Below, piece by piece: positions 36,590-44,545 of a stretch of DNA of 64,000 nucleotides. A model generated the notes under the pieces. The model had not been told where the DNA came from and did no database searches. It was given only the letters and a program-made list of their open reading frames with translations. The stretch is from Eubacteriaceae bacterium (lineage in GTDB: Bacteria > Bacillota > Clostridia > Oscillospirales > Acutalibacteraceae): assembly GCA_021770095.1 (NCBI GenBank), contig JAETRQ010000006.1:62001-126000 (forward strand). Reading direction: 5' to 3'. Both the position numbers and the translations under genes were made by a program. Position 1 is the first letter of the stretch. Each line of letters opens with the position of its first letter.

Positions 36590-38476
36590 ATGAAAAGAGT
36601 ATTTGCATTTATAGGGTTTACGGTTGCAATTACTCTTATTGTACTTAATATTATTCCTTTTTCATTTGTTAAATATATTACGATTGCGGCAGTGGCACTT
36701 TTTATTGTGTCACTGCTTGTTAAGTCTTTAAGGAAAGAAAAAGTTATTCCTGTAGTTTTGGTGAGTGTAATTTTTGCTTGTTCGGTTTTTAGCGTTCATT
36801 ATATTTCATCTTATAATCCCGTGGTGAATTTAGACGGAGAAAAAGCAGATATATCATTTGAAATTATAGACTTACCTACCAAGAAAACAGACGGCGGATA
36901 TTCATATACAGTAAAGGTGAAGTCTGTTGATATTCCGTCGTCACCGCAGACTTTTAAAATGAAACTGAATACGAATTTTCCATTAAAAGCAGATGCGTAT
37001 CAGACGGTTCATGCTAATGTGTATTTTAAACAGATTGCGGATAACGGTTTTGATTCTTTCGGCTATTTTGGTGACGGTATTTATCTTAGTGCTGCTTTAT
37101 ATTCTTATGAGGTAACGCCGATTGTCAGGCAAAATATCGGTTATCATATTTTAGAGATAAGAAAAACAATTATTGACATATTAAAAGATAATTTGCCGTC
37201 AGGTGTTTATCCGCTTGCTGTTTCGGTTATGACTGGGGATAAAAGTTATCTTGACAGTGATATTATTTCCGATTTCAAAATTTGCGGAATATCACATATT
37301 ATTGCAGTCTCCGGTCTGCACATTTCAATAATCTGTATGTCTGTTTATTCTTTGCTTAAATTGTTTGGTGTTTCTAAATTTAAGAATACTTTTATTACAC
37401 TGATTGTCCTGTTTGTTTATTCCGGTATTGCTGATTATTCCAAATCCGTTCTGCGTGCTGGCATAATGATAACTGTTTTACTGTTGGCAAAACTTATTGA
37501 TAAAAAGTCGGATACGCTCAATTCATTAGGTTTGTCCGTTTTTATTATATGTTTCAATCCTTATGCAGTAACCGATATAAGTGCTTTGTTAACAGTAACA
37601 GCAGTAATCGGAATTGTTGTAGTAAAGAAAGAAATAGACAAACATTTTTCACCTGAAAATAATGTGATTAGATACATATATGATGTAATGTCCATAAGTT
37701 TCTCTGTTCTGCTTACAACTTTTCCTGTTATGTGGCTCTACTTCGGCAGTGTAAGCATAGTCGGTGTTTTCCTCAATATAATTATAATTCCGCTTCTTCA
37801 GGCGGCATTAATCAGTATCGTTTTCCTTTGCCTTTTCTTTAAAATACCATTCCTTGCTTTTATTCCGAAAGCAGTTAGCTATTTTACATTGAATTTGATT
37901 ATTGTTATATCGGATTTTTGTGCGGATACATTTTCATTATTCGTTTTTGATATAAGTTCCTCTGTTTTTGGGGTTGCTGCAGCAGGTGTGCTGCTTTTGA
38001 TTGCGGTTTCAATATTTGTCGGTAAAGATATTAACCTAAAGATAACTGCACCATTTATTGCAATTGTGTTGGTTATATCATCCCTTTTTGCCGGATACGA
38101 AAGAGAATACAGTACTTATCTGTATATCAGCAGCAGCGGTGCCGTCTTTGCCTATAGTAAGGACGTTTTTGTTGCCATTGATGTTGATGATAAAAATGAT
38201 AAATATGCCTATGATTCTCTTGTTGAAAACAAAAATTTTGATTATATTGATTTAATTGATTGTGATTATCTTGAAAGTAATGATGCGTTTGGAGATTTAT
38301 GTGAAAATATTTCTGTCAATCGTGTTAACGGGATTTTGATTTTAACGATTTGTGATAATATATTTGAAATTGATGAAGATTATGTTACAATAAACAATAA
38401 TATATATGTGCGTGATTTATATGGCAAATATTCCATTGATACGGATACAGTTATAAGATTTGCCCAGGAGGTATAG
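36590..38476 (+). CDS. comEC: ComEC/Rec2-family DNA uptake channel
   Basis: Polytopic membrane protein forming the DNA translocation channel for competence. The N-terminal extracytoplasmic domain (about residues 70-180) is followed by the competence domain with the signature GISHIIAVSGLHISII (about residue 235) and about ten helices. The C-terminal metallo-beta-lactamase-like domain present in many ComEC proteins is reduced to about 120 residues without the HxHxDH motif. Length 628 is short (B. subtilis 776). It starts 3 bp after lacZ, so it may be partly transcribed from the lacZ promoter, and is followed by holA. Confidence 0.88.
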   Translation: MKRVFAFIGFTVAITLIVLNIIPFSFVKYITIAAVALFIVSLLVKSLRKEKVIPVVLVSVIFACSVFSVHYISSYNPVVNLDGEKADISFEIIDLPTKKTDGGYSYTVKVKSVDIPSSPQTFKMKLNTNFPLKADAYQTVHANVYFKQIADNGFDSFGYFGDGIYLSAALYSYEVTPIVRQNIGYHILEIRKTIIDILKDNLPSGVYPLAVSVMTGDKSYLDSDIISDFKICGISHIIAVSGLHISIICMSVYSLLKLFGVSKFKNTFITLIVLFVYSGIADYSKSVLRAGIMITVLLLAKLIDKKSDTLNSLGLSVFIICFNPYAVTDISALLTVTAVIGIVVVKKEIDKHFSPENNVIRYIYDVMSISFSVLLTTFPVMWLYFGSVSIVGVFLNIIIIPLLQAALISIVFLCLFFKIPFLAFIPKAVSYFTLNLIIVISDFCADTFSLFVFDISSSVFGVAAAGVLLLIAVSIFVGKDINLKITAPFIAIVLVISSLFAGYEREYSTYLYISSSGAVFAYSKDVFVAIDVDDKNDKYAYDSLVENKNFDYIDLIDCDYLESNDAFGDLCENISVNRVNGILILTICDNIFEIDEDYVTINNNIYVRDLYGKYSIDTDTVIRFAQEV

Positions 38477-38477
38477 T

Positions 38478-39524
38478 GTGTCAAAATTTGGTGAAAAAGA
38501 ATTTAAAGAGCAAATAAAATCAGGCAATTATGCAAATGCATATCTTATTTATGGTGAAGAAAGTTATCTTAAAAACCATTATATCTCTTTGATGAAAAAA
38601 AATATTCTGGACCCTGTTTTTGAGTCGTTTAATTTTCATAAGTTTGAGGGGAAAGATACTTCTCTTGATGATATATTGAAAGATGCACAAATGCTCCCGA
38701 TGATGAGTGAATATAACTTTGTGCTTGTACGCGATTATCAGATTGAAAAATCAAAGTCAGATCAAAAACTTCTTTTTGATTTTCTTTCCGATTTGCCTGA
38801 GAGCACAATAATTGTCTTTCTTTATGATGCCGTTGAGCCGGATGTAAAATCCTCTGCTTTTAAGAAGATTTTGACAGCGTTTGATAAAGCAGGTACTGTT
38901 GTGAATTTGGAAAAAAGAAGTGAGAGTGATGTTGCCAAACTTCTTGTTTCAGGTGCAAAAAAGAGAGGCTCATCTCTTGATATAAATAATGCCAAATATC
39001 TTATTTCTGTTTCCGGAAATGATATGAAAGTGCTTTTGAATGAACTGGACAAACTTTCATACTTTGCAAAGGGTAGTGAAATTACAAAAGATATTATTGA
39101 CAATATGGCTGTTAAATGCCTGCAGGCCAGGGTTTATGACTTGTCAAAAGCAGTTGTTGCCGGTAATGCGGATAATGCTTATGAAGTTGTTAATACACTT
39201 TTCGGTATGAAAGAGGACCCAATACTGATTCTTGCGGTTATCGGTGGTGTATATGTCGATATGTATCGTGTTAAATGTGCGAAAACAGCAGGCTTTTCTT
39301 ATGATGATGTATCACATCATTATAATTACAAGGGCAGGGAATTTGCTCTTCGTAATGCATCAAGGGACTGTGCCAAACTCACTGAAGTCCAACTCAGAAA
39401 ATCACTCGACACAATCATGGATACTGATATTAAGTTGAAGAGCACTGTAATTGACAAACAACTCCTGCTGGAAGAACTGATTGCAAAATTGATTTTGATT
39501 GCAAGGGGAGTTGAATATGCTTAA
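38478..39524 (+). CDS. holA: DNA polymerase III delta subunit
   Basis: Clamp-loader subunit that opens the sliding clamp. It shows the HolA pattern NAYLIYGEESYLKNHY near the start, LPMMSEYNFVLVRDY, and the C-terminal KQLLLEELIAKLILI helix. The start is GTG 38478, 6 bp after AGGAGG and one base after the comEC stop; the longer frame from 38460 lies inside comEC. The comEC-holA order is the usual one in Firmicutes. It overlaps rnmV by 8 bp. Confidence 0.92.
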   Translation: MSKFGEKEFKEQIKSGNYANAYLIYGEESYLKNHYISLMKKNILDPVFESFNFHKFEGKDTSLDDILKDAQMLPMMSEYNFVLVRDYQIEKSKSDQKLLFDFLSDLPESTIIVFLYDAVEPDVKSSAFKKILTAFDKAGTVVNLEKRSESDVAKLLVSGAKKRGSSLDINNAKYLISVSGNDMKVLLNELDKLSYFAKGSEITKDIIDNMAVKCLQARVYDLSKAVVAGNADNAYEVVNTLFGMKEDPILILAVIGGVYVDMYRVKCAKTAGFSYDDVSHHYNYKGREFALRNASRDCAKLTEVQLRKSLDTIMDTDIKLKSTVIDKQLLLEELIAKLILIARGVEYA

Positions 39525-40104
39525 AATTAAAGAGGCAGTTATTGTTGAAGGCAGATATGATAAACTCAAACTGGCAAATTTTCTTGATACTCTGATTATT
39601 GAGACGAACGGATTTGGCATTTATAAAAACAAAGAAAAATTGAAGTTTATAAAAAAACTTGCACTCGAACGCGGAATAATTGTTTTGACGGATTCAGACC
39701 ACAGCGGTTTTCAGATAAGGAATTTTATCTCATCCGGAATACCGAAGAATTGTGTTAAACATATTTATATTCCCGATATTTATGGTAAAGAAAAGCGTAA
39801 AGATAAACCTTCAAAGGAGGGGAAACTCGGTGTTGAAGGGATGAGTGAGGATTTGCTTGAAGGATTGTTCAGAAAGCATAATGTTTCTGCTGCTCAGGTT
39901 TCAAAGGGTGAGCCGGTTACAAATTATGATTTGTTTGAATACGGATTTTCAGGCACTGCTCATGCTAAGGATAACAAAAAAAGATTGCTCAAATCACTTG
40001 ACCTTCCTGAATTCCTTTCAACCAATTCTTTGCTGTCCTATATAAATTCTTCAATGACCAAAGAAGAGTTTATCTCCCTTGCACACGATTTAAATAATAA
40101 ATAA
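39517..40104 (+). CDS. rnmV: Ribonuclease M5
   Basis: Toprim-domain endonuclease that finishes 5S rRNA. Toprim motifs are EAVIVEGRYDKLKL near the start and VLTDSDHSGFQIRN; then comes the IYIPDIYGKEKRKDKPSKEG segment typical of RnmV. Length 195 is normal. ATG 39517 is 6 bp after AAGGGGAG; the in-frame ATG at 39499 lies deeper in holA and lacks such a site. The gene often sits next to ksgA; here it follows holA. Confidence 0.92.
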   Translation: MLKIKEAVIVEGRYDKLKLANFLDTLIIETNGFGIYKNKEKLKFIKKLALERGIIVLTDSDHSGFQIRNFISSGIPKNCVKHIYIPDIYGKEKRKDKPSKEGKLGVEGMSEDLLEGLFRKHNVSAAQVSKGEPVTNYDLFEYGFSGTAHAKDNKKRLLKSLDLPEFLSTNSLLSYINSSMTKEEFISLAHDLNNK

Positions 40105-40146
40105 AAACATATAAAAACACCCGAATTCAAATTACATATTGATGAA

Positions 40147-40178
40147 AAAACAGCACTTCGATAAAGAAGTGCTGTTTT
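40147..40178. terminator. Bidirectional terminator between rnmV and galT
   Basis: Stem AAAACAGCACTTC / GAAGTGCTGTTTT (13 bp) with a 6-nt loop; A and T runs on the two sides. Confidence 0.9.
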
Positions 40179-40180
40179 GT

Positions 40181-41671
40181 TTATTCAACGGAATTCATAA
40201 ATTTAATAAATTGTTCTTTGCCTTTTTCTGTTCGTTCAAAGACACCGCATTGTTCCAGAATTGCCGTGAAAACAATTCCGATTTCTTTCTGAAGTATATC
40301 TATACAGTTGTTTTCTGTTATTTCATATTTGTTTTTAATCATCTCTGCCCATTCACTGTGTTTTGCAATTCGTTCGTCAGCAGAAATATCCTCATGATTG
40401 ATGAGCGCCGATTTTAATATTTCCATTTCAGTTCTTAATCTGGACGGTAAAACGGCAAGACCCATTACTTCAATCAGGCCGATATTTTCTTTTTTTATAT
40501 GATGATATTCCTTGTGTGGGTGATAATATCCGTCCGGACATTCATCCGTAGTAATATTGTTTCTGAGTACCAAATCCAGTTCATATGCTCCGTCATTATA
40601 TCGGGCAATAGGTGTAATTGTATTATGCGGAGTGCCGTCGGTTTCGGCAAAGATAAATGCGTCCTCATCCGTATAACCGCGCCATGCTTTCAGAATCTTA
40701 TCAGCAAGTGCGCTGATTTTTGCTGTGTCAATGCCTCTCAATCGGATAACGGACATAGGCCACTTAACAATACCGCATTCAATATCATCGAAACCTGCAA
40801 AGTTGTATTTTGTTTCAATCGGTGCTTTCGCCATTGCGAAAGTGTAATTTCCGCCCTGAAAATGTTCATGTGTCAGAATTGAACCGCCTACGATTGGTAA
40901 ATCTGCATTTGAACCAACAAAATAATGTGGGAAGAGTTTTACAAAATCAAACAGTTTTTCAAAAACTTCTCCGTCTATTTTCATCGGTGAATGATTTGCA
41001 TTAAAAACTATGCAGTGTTCGTTATAATAAACATATGGAGAATACTGCATAAACCAGTCGGAATGATTGATTGTAATCGGAATGATACGATGGTTTTGTC
41101 TTGCAGGATGATTGATTCTTCCTGCATAGCCTTCATTTTCTTTGCATAACTGGCATTTTGGATAGGAACTCTGCTTCATTGTCAGTGCAGCAGCAATTGC
41201 CTTTGGATCTTTTTCGGGCTTTGAAAGATTGATGGTTATATCAATGTCACCGTATTCTGTTTCGGTAATCCATTTAATGTCATTTTTAATTCTGTAATCT
41301 CTTATGTAATCACTTTTTTTGCTAAGGTTATAATAGAAGTCTGTTGCTGCCTGAGGACTTTGCTCATATTTTTCCTTGAATTCTTTAATAACCTGTGACG
41401 GTCTGGGTATAATTGCTCCCATGATTTTTGTATCAAACAAATCTCTGTATACAACAGAGTTTTCGCACAAACCATTCTCACAGGCATAATCAAGTATTGT
41501 TTTCAGGATTTCTTCCAGTTCGGGTGAGCCGTCTATAACTGATTCTTCAAAAGTATCAAGTTGCAAGATTTCAAGCAACTTATTAATAGTATATACTTTA
41601 TCTTCTTTTTCAATCAGGTGTTCGTTTTCAGCATATTGAACCAATGCCGCAATTGCTTCAAATATTTTCAT
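40181..41671 (-). CDS. galT: Galactose-1-phosphate uridylyltransferase, class II
   Basis: Leloir pathway enzyme exchanging UMP between UDP-glucose and galactose 1-phosphate. It is the Firmicutes type 2 form (about 500 residues) with CQLCKENEGYAGR, NHRIIPITINHSDWFMQYSP and the catalytic THEHFQGG. I start at ATG 41671 (496 residues). The longer open frame to 41779 begins inside tmcAL, upstream of a clear promoter, and encodes no conserved sequence. galK and galE are not in the window. It should act on galactose from LacZ. Confidence 0.93.
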   Translation of the reverse strand: MKIFEAIAALVQYAENEHLIEKEDKVYTINKLLEILQLDTFEESVIDGSPELEEILKTILDYACENGLCENSVVYRDLFDTKIMGAIIPRPSQVIKEFKEKYEQSPQAATDFYYNLSKKSDYIRDYRIKNDIKWITETEYGDIDITINLSKPEKDPKAIAAALTMKQSSYPKCQLCKENEGYAGRINHPARQNHRIIPITINHSDWFMQYSPYVYYNEHCIVFNANHSPMKIDGEVFEKLFDFVKLFPHYFVGSNADLPIVGGSILTHEHFQGGNYTFAMAKAPIETKYNFAGFDDIECGIVKWPMSVIRLRGIDTAKISALADKILKAWRGYTDEDAFIFAETDGTPHNTITPIARYNDGAYELDLVLRNNITTDECPDGYYHPHKEYHHIKKENIGLIEVMGLAVLPSRLRTEMEILKSALINHEDISADERIAKHSEWAEMIKNKYEITENNCIDILQKEIGIVFTAILEQCGVFERTEKGKEQFIKFMNSVE

Positions 41672-41714
41672 TGTAACCGTAACCCCTTTTCTCCATAATT
41701 TATTTTGAGATAAT

Positions 41715-41743
41715 ATTATATCAATTGTTTTAAAATTATTCAA
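41715..41743 (-). promoter_or_regulatory. Sigma-A promoter of galT
   Basis: On the minus strand TTGAAT (41738-41743), 17-bp spacer, TATAAT (41715-41720) with an extended TG. It lies between tmcAL and galT and excludes the longer galT start. Confidence 0.7.
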
Positions 41744-41771
41744 TAGTTTTGTAAATTCTTGATGAATTATG

Positions 41772-42842
41772 TTATTCATTATCCATTATAACTACTTTTC
41801 CACGCTGTTCCGTGCCGCAGGGCAGGGGAATTTTGTAGCCGAGATTGTAAAGGTCCGTACATCTGCATTCAAGTGCAAATAGTTTTTTTGCATTATCGTT
41901 AAGACTGTTAATATCACTGTAACGGCTTATGATGGGTAATTTTGCCTTTTTCTTCATTTCGGATAAAATTTCTTTGCCTTTATGATTAAAGCCCAAAATT
42001 CTTATATAAGGGACATTAAATGTATATTCTTTTGTTATTCCTAAATATGATTTTAAAATGATGCGTCTTATTCTTGAATGTGTGTATCGTTTTGTTTTTA
42101 TTTTACTGTAGATTTCATAAAGACTTGATGATGTTCGCACTGCACTTATTATTCTGTTTTCAAGTCCTTCATTTACATCTTCAATCTTGAGAAAATCATT
42201 TGCATCCATGGTTCTCAGTTTACTCAGTATTGCAGTTTCACAGTTGTATATTGAGCAGATTTTGTTTCTGTCAAGATTCTGCCTTATTGCCGATGCACTG
42301 TATTTTTCATCATCACTGTCATGCCCTTTGCCGATTCTTTTTACAGCAGTAAAAGGCAGGTTTGTGCAGTTGATATATTCAATTGCCAGTATATTGTTTG
42401 GATAATCCAATACTTCATCATCAATTATCTTTTTTCTTGCTGCGGGGTATGACAAGCCGTTTTTCATTTCTTCGGCAATTTCTTTTTCGTTATTTTTGAT
42501 TTTATCCGCAACTTCTTTTAATTTTCGCTTATCATCACACTCAGCACCAAATGCAATTTGATCGATAACACCGCTTTTTTCCAAAATCTCGACAGCATAT
42601 TTTGCAAATCCACCTGCTGACATTGCTGAATAAGCACATGGTAATTCGATTACCAAATCCGCACCGCCTTGCAGTGCATCCTTTGTTCTTTTGAATTTAT
42701 CATAAACTGCAAACTCTCCGCGCTGGACGATATTGCCGCTCATAACGCAGACTATACCGTCAGATTCTGCTCTGACAGTATCCATCAAATACTTATGACC
42801 GCTGTGAAATGGGTTGAATTCGCAAATAATTCCTGTTGTCAT
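41772..42842 (-). CDS. tmcAL: tRNA(Met) cytidine acetate ligase TmcAL
   Basis: Formerly YlbM: uses acetate and ATP to acetylate the wobble cytidine of elongator tRNA-Met. The nucleotidyltransferase motif IICEFNPFHSGHKYLM at the N-terminus (HxGH), MSGNIVQRGEFAVYDK and ADLVIELPCAYSAMSAGGFA are characteristic. At 356 residues it is a little shorter than Bacillus (about 415). It is divergent from ackA, the acetate kinase; both handle acetate, although this may be coincidence. Confidence 0.92.
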   Translation of the reverse strand: MTTGIICEFNPFHSGHKYLMDTVRAESDGIVCVMSGNIVQRGEFAVYDKFKRTKDALQGGADLVIELPCAYSAMSAGGFAKYAVEILEKSGVIDQIAFGAECDDKRKLKEVADKIKNNEKEIAEEMKNGLSYPAARKKIIDDEVLDYPNNILAIEYINCTNLPFTAVKRIGKGHDSDDEKYSASAIRQNLDRNKICSIYNCETAILSKLRTMDANDFLKIEDVNEGLENRIISAVRTSSSLYEIYSKIKTKRYTHSRIRRIILKSYLGITKEYTFNVPYIRILGFNHKGKEILSEMKKKAKLPIISRYSDINSLNDNAKKLFALECRCTDLYNLGYKIPLPCGTEQRGKVVIMDNE

Positions 42843-42863
42843 AAAAATGTTACCTAAAAATCC

Positions 42864-42893
42864 TTGACATTAATATATAATTTATATTATCAT
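42864..42893 (+). promoter_or_regulatory. Probable promoter of ackA
   Basis: TTGACA (42864-42869), 18-bp spacer, TATCAT (42888-42893), about 55 nt before the ackA start. The surrounding sequence is very A+T-rich, so other -10 choices exist. Confidence 0.5.
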
Positions 42894-42951
42894 ATTATTA
42901 AAATAATAATACTAAATTTATATAATAATTTCAATAGGTGGAGGAAATATT

Positions 42952-44169
42952 TTGAAAATCTTAGTTATTAACTGCGGCAGTTCATCTCTTAAGTATCAAT
43001 TGATGGATATGTCTGATGAATCCGTACTCTGCAAAGGTGCTATCGAGCGTATCGGTATGGAGATTAAAGGCGGAGAGGAAAACGTCATTGTTAAAATCGG
43101 TGACAACAAGTATACATATGATAAAGAACTTCCGAACCATACAGCAGCGTTCAGTGAAGTTAAGTATATCCTTTCAGAAGGTGAACACAAAGTGATTTCA
43201 TCTTTCAATGAGATTGATGCAATCGGTCATCGTGTTGTACAGGGCGGTGACAAATATACAAAGAGTGTTCTTATTGATGAGGATGTTGTTAAAACAGTTG
43301 AGGAATTATCACCGCTTGCGCCTCTTCACAATCCTGCAAACCTTCAGGGTTACAAGGCTTGTTTGGAAGTAGTAGGTCCTGATGTTCCTCAGGTTGCAGT
43401 ATTTGACACTGCTTTCCACAGCACTATGCCGGCAAAGGCTTATATGTATGCTGTTCCGTATGAGTATTATGAAAAATATGGTGTTCGCCGTTATGGCTTC
43501 CACGGTACATCCCACAAATTTGTTTCTCACAGAGTTGCAGACAAAATGGGCAAAAACATAAAAGATTTAAAAATCATTACTTGTCATCTCGGCAACGGTT
43601 CATCAATCGCTGCTGTTAAGCACGGCAGAGTTGTTGATACTTCAATGGGATTCACTCCTCTTGATGGTTTTATGATGGGTACACGTTCAGGCGGTGTTGA
43701 TCCATCAGTTGTAACATTCATTATGAAGAAACTTGGTTTAACTCCTGATGAAATGGATAAGATTTTGAATAAAGAATCAGGTGTTAATGCGATTTCCGGT
43801 GTGTCTTCAGACGACCGTGATATTTGTGCAGCACAGGCTGAAGGTAATGAAAGAGCGATTCTTGCTCATGAAATGCAGGCATATGAGATTGCAAAATATA
43901 TCGGTTCATACATTGCAGCAATGAACGGTGTTGATGCTATTGTATTCACAGGCGGAATTGGTGAAAACGGTGTTTGGCTTCGTGCAAAGATTTGTTCATA
44001 TCTCGGCTATATGGGTGTACATATCAATGAGGCACTTAACCAAAAAACACAAAAGGGTGCTGAAGCAGAACTTACAGACCCGACTGACAGTGTTCGTGTA
44101 TTTATTCTTGCCACAGATGAAGAATTGACTATTGCACGTGATACTGCTGAAATTGTTTCAAACTTATAA
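42952..44169 (+). CDS. ackA: Acetate kinase
   Basis: Makes ATP and acetate from acetyl phosphate, the main energy step of acetate fermentation. It starts KILVINCGSSSLKYQLM and has the RYGFHGTSHKFVS, THLGNGSSI-like CHLGNGSSIAAV and FTGGIGENG motifs of the acetokinase family. Length 405 is normal. The start is TTG 42952, 8 bp after GGAGG. pta is not in the window. It is followed 30 bp later by ydbC. Confidence 0.97.
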   Translation: MKILVINCGSSSLKYQLMDMSDESVLCKGAIERIGMEIKGGEENVIVKIGDNKYTYDKELPNHTAAFSEVKYILSEGEHKVISSFNEIDAIGHRVVQGGDKYTKSVLIDEDVVKTVEELSPLAPLHNPANLQGYKACLEVVGPDVPQVAVFDTAFHSTMPAKAYMYAVPYEYYEKYGVRRYGFHGTSHKFVSHRVADKMGKNIKDLKIITCHLGNGSSIAAVKHGRVVDTSMGFTPLDGFMMGTRSGGVDPSVVTFIMKKLGLTPDEMDKILNKESGVNAISGVSSDDRDICAAQAEGNERAILAHEMQAYEIAKYIGSYIAAMNGVDAIVFTGGIGENGVWLRAKICSYLGYMGVHINEALNQKTQKGAEAELTDPTDSVRVFILATDEELTIARDTAEIVSNL

Positions 44170-44199
44170 GATAGATTAAGTGTAAAGGAGGAGTGCAAA

Positions 44200-44415
44200 A
44201 TGCCGGAAATCAAGTATGAAATCACAGAGCATGTAGGAGTTATCTCTGAAACTGCAAGAGGTTGGACAAGAGAAGTCAATATGATTTCTTGGAACGGCCG
44301 TGAACCAAAGATTGATGTTCGTGACTGGTCACCTGATCACTCAAAGATGAGCAAGGGTCTTACTTTCACTGTTGAAGAAGTCAAAGAACTTACAAAACTT
44401 GTTGAGAAACTCTGA
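44200..44415 (+). CDS. ydbC: YdbC/PC4-like ssDNA-binding protein
   Basis: A 71-residue protein matching the bacterial homologue of transcriptional coactivator PC4: the segment GWTREVNMISWNGREPKIDV followed by RDWSPDHSKMSKGLTF is distinctive. Family members bind single-stranded DNA as dimers and may act in transcription or replication. AAGGAGGAG lies 6 bp before the ATG. No terminator separates it from ackA, so the two may share a transcript. Confidence 0.85.
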   Translation: MPEIKYEITEHVGVISETARGWTREVNMISWNGREPKIDVRDWSPDHSKMSKGLTFTVEEVKELTKLVEKL

Positions 44416-44428
44416 ACAAGCGGAATTT

Positions 44429-44460
44429 GAGGGCAACATTTCTGTTGCCCTTGAACTTTT
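44429..44460 (+). terminator. Rho-independent terminator after ydbC
   Basis: AGGGCAACA / TGTTGCCCT (9 bp, 4-nt loop) followed after a few bases by CTTTTG. The T-run is short. Confidence 0.7.
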
Positions 44461-44483
44461 GTTATTGTGCAAATAAATCTGTT

Positions 44484-44513
44484 TTGTTTGCCCAATCATT
44501 AAATAATTATATT
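44484..44513 (+). promoter_or_regulatory. Possible promoter of alaS
   Basis: TTGTTT (44484-44489), 18-bp spacer, TATATT (44508-44513). No T-box precedes alaS here; the gap is too short. Confidence 0.45.
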
Positions 44514-44545
44514 TTACTTGGAAAGTGAAATTTGAGGTATAAGTT

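Noticed and set aside
41672-41779. N-terminal extension of galT to 41779
   Set aside because: It starts inside tmcAL, upstream of the galT promoter, and the added residues resemble nothing.
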